Positions 6,998-7,142 of a stretch of 7,142 nucleotides of DNA are shown piece after piece. The notes under the pieces were generated by a model. That model saw nothing but the letters and a program-made list of their open reading frames with translations. It did not search any database and was not told the DNA's origin. The stretch spans positions 1-7,142 of the forward strand of contig CAJLRE010000077.1 of assembly GCA_905208975.1 (NCBI GenBank), written 5' to 3'. The number at the start of each line of letters is the position of its first letter. Position 1 is the first letter of the stretch. The position numbers and the translations under genes were made by a program. Source of the DNA: an uncultured Collinsella sp. (GTDB lineage: Bacteria > Actinomycetota > Coriobacteriia > Coriobacteriales > Coriobacteriaceae).

Positions 6998-7027
6998 GTT
7001 ATAAAACACAGCTACTATGTGAGACAA
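6998..7027 (-). promoter_or_regulatory. Candidate tandem promoter P2 upstream of P1
   Basis: On the minus strand TTGTCT (7022-7027) and TATAAC (6998-7003) are separated by 18 bases, or by 17 if the box is read TTATAA. It lies 36 bases upstream of P1 with the same spacing and nearly the same -35 element. It could be a second start for the same operon. Support is weaker than for P1, as AT-rich intergenic DNA produces such boxes by chance. Confidence 0.4.
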
Positions 7028-7041
7028 ATTGCCCGAGATAC

Positions 7042-7071
7042 AAAAAAGGGGGAGGCCGCGAGGCCTCCCCC
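7042..7071 (-). terminator. Intrinsic terminator of the upstream gene
   Basis: A 10-bp perfect GC-rich inverted repeat, GGGGGAGGCC and GGCCTCCCCC with a four-base loop (arms 7048-7057 and 7062-7071), is followed on the minus strand by six T residues (7042-7047). This is a textbook intrinsic terminator for transcription entering from the right, just after a stop codon at 7077-7079. On the plus strand the bases after the stem are only partly T-rich, so strong bidirectional activity is less likely. Confidence 0.85.
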
Positions 7072-7076
7072 CTTCT

Positions 7077-7142
7077 TCAAGTCTTGCGACGGCTCGGTGC
7101 CGTCCACCGGTCAGCGGCGCCCTGGCCTCCCACGGGCTGGCC
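7077..7142 (-). CDS. Possible C-terminal end of an upstream gene (partial, unidentified)
   Basis: A minus-strand frame is open from the window edge for 21 codons and stops with TGA at 7077-7079, six bases before the terminator stem. The visible end reads AADRWTAPSRRKT. The basic, glycine-rich tail resembles no family I can name. The frame is short, and a second minus-strand frame is also open here, so coding is not proven. The same stretch holds a 6-bp hairpin (GACGGC/GCCGTC, 7088-7104), so the 3' end of a structured RNA is an alternative. The terminator right after it shows that something is transcribed leftwards into this point. Confidence 0.3.
   Translation of the reverse strand, partial: GQPVGGQGAADRWTAPSRRKT

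Noticed and set aside
6945..7041. The intergenic stretch, considered for a riboswitch, T-box or attenuator.
   Set aside because: From the likely transcription start only about 20 bases of leader remain, and no terminator or known leader motif lies between P1 and acpS.

Overview
The window is a compact block of housekeeping genes, all read leftwards on the minus strand. The DNA is GC-rich by eye. The gene order acpS - nnr - alr - (udg) - tsaE - tsaB/rimI/tsaD is a known actinobacterial arrangement. Fusion of the last three functions, together with base composition and codon style, suggests a gut actinobacterium of the class Coriobacteriia (Collinsella-like). That assignment is inference from gene order and protein style; no rRNA or other taxonomic marker is present.

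From right to left: positions 7077-7142 may hold the last codons of a minus-strand gene lying mostly outside the window. A strong intrinsic terminator follows (about 7042-7071). A roughly 130-base intergenic stretch then carries two candidate tandem sigma-70-type promoters. The operon comes next: acpS (holo-ACP synthase, with an unusual C-terminal tail), nnr (fused NAD(P)HX epimerase and dehydratase), alr (alanine racemase), a family 4 uracil-DNA glycosylase, tsaE, and one 794-residue protein joining TsaB, RimI and TsaD. Junctions are 0, +2, +8, +12 and -14 bases, so this is almost certainly one transcript with translational coupling. A 9-bp hairpin at 5-27, about 80 bases after the last stop codon, looks like the operon terminator.

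The genes cover lipid carrier activation (AcpS), metabolite repair (Nnr), D-alanine supply for peptidoglycan (Alr), repair of deaminated cytosine (UDG) and tRNA t6A37 synthesis (TsaE, TsaB, TsaD), plus N-terminal acetylation of ribosomal protein S18 (RimI). The other t6A enzyme, the threonylcarbamoyl-AMP synthase TsaC/YrdC, is not here. I see no mobile element, CRISPR array, tRNA or rRNA. No wholly new system is evident. The points most worth a second look are the three-domain t6A/acetyltransferase fusion and the AcpS with an altered motif and an added tail.
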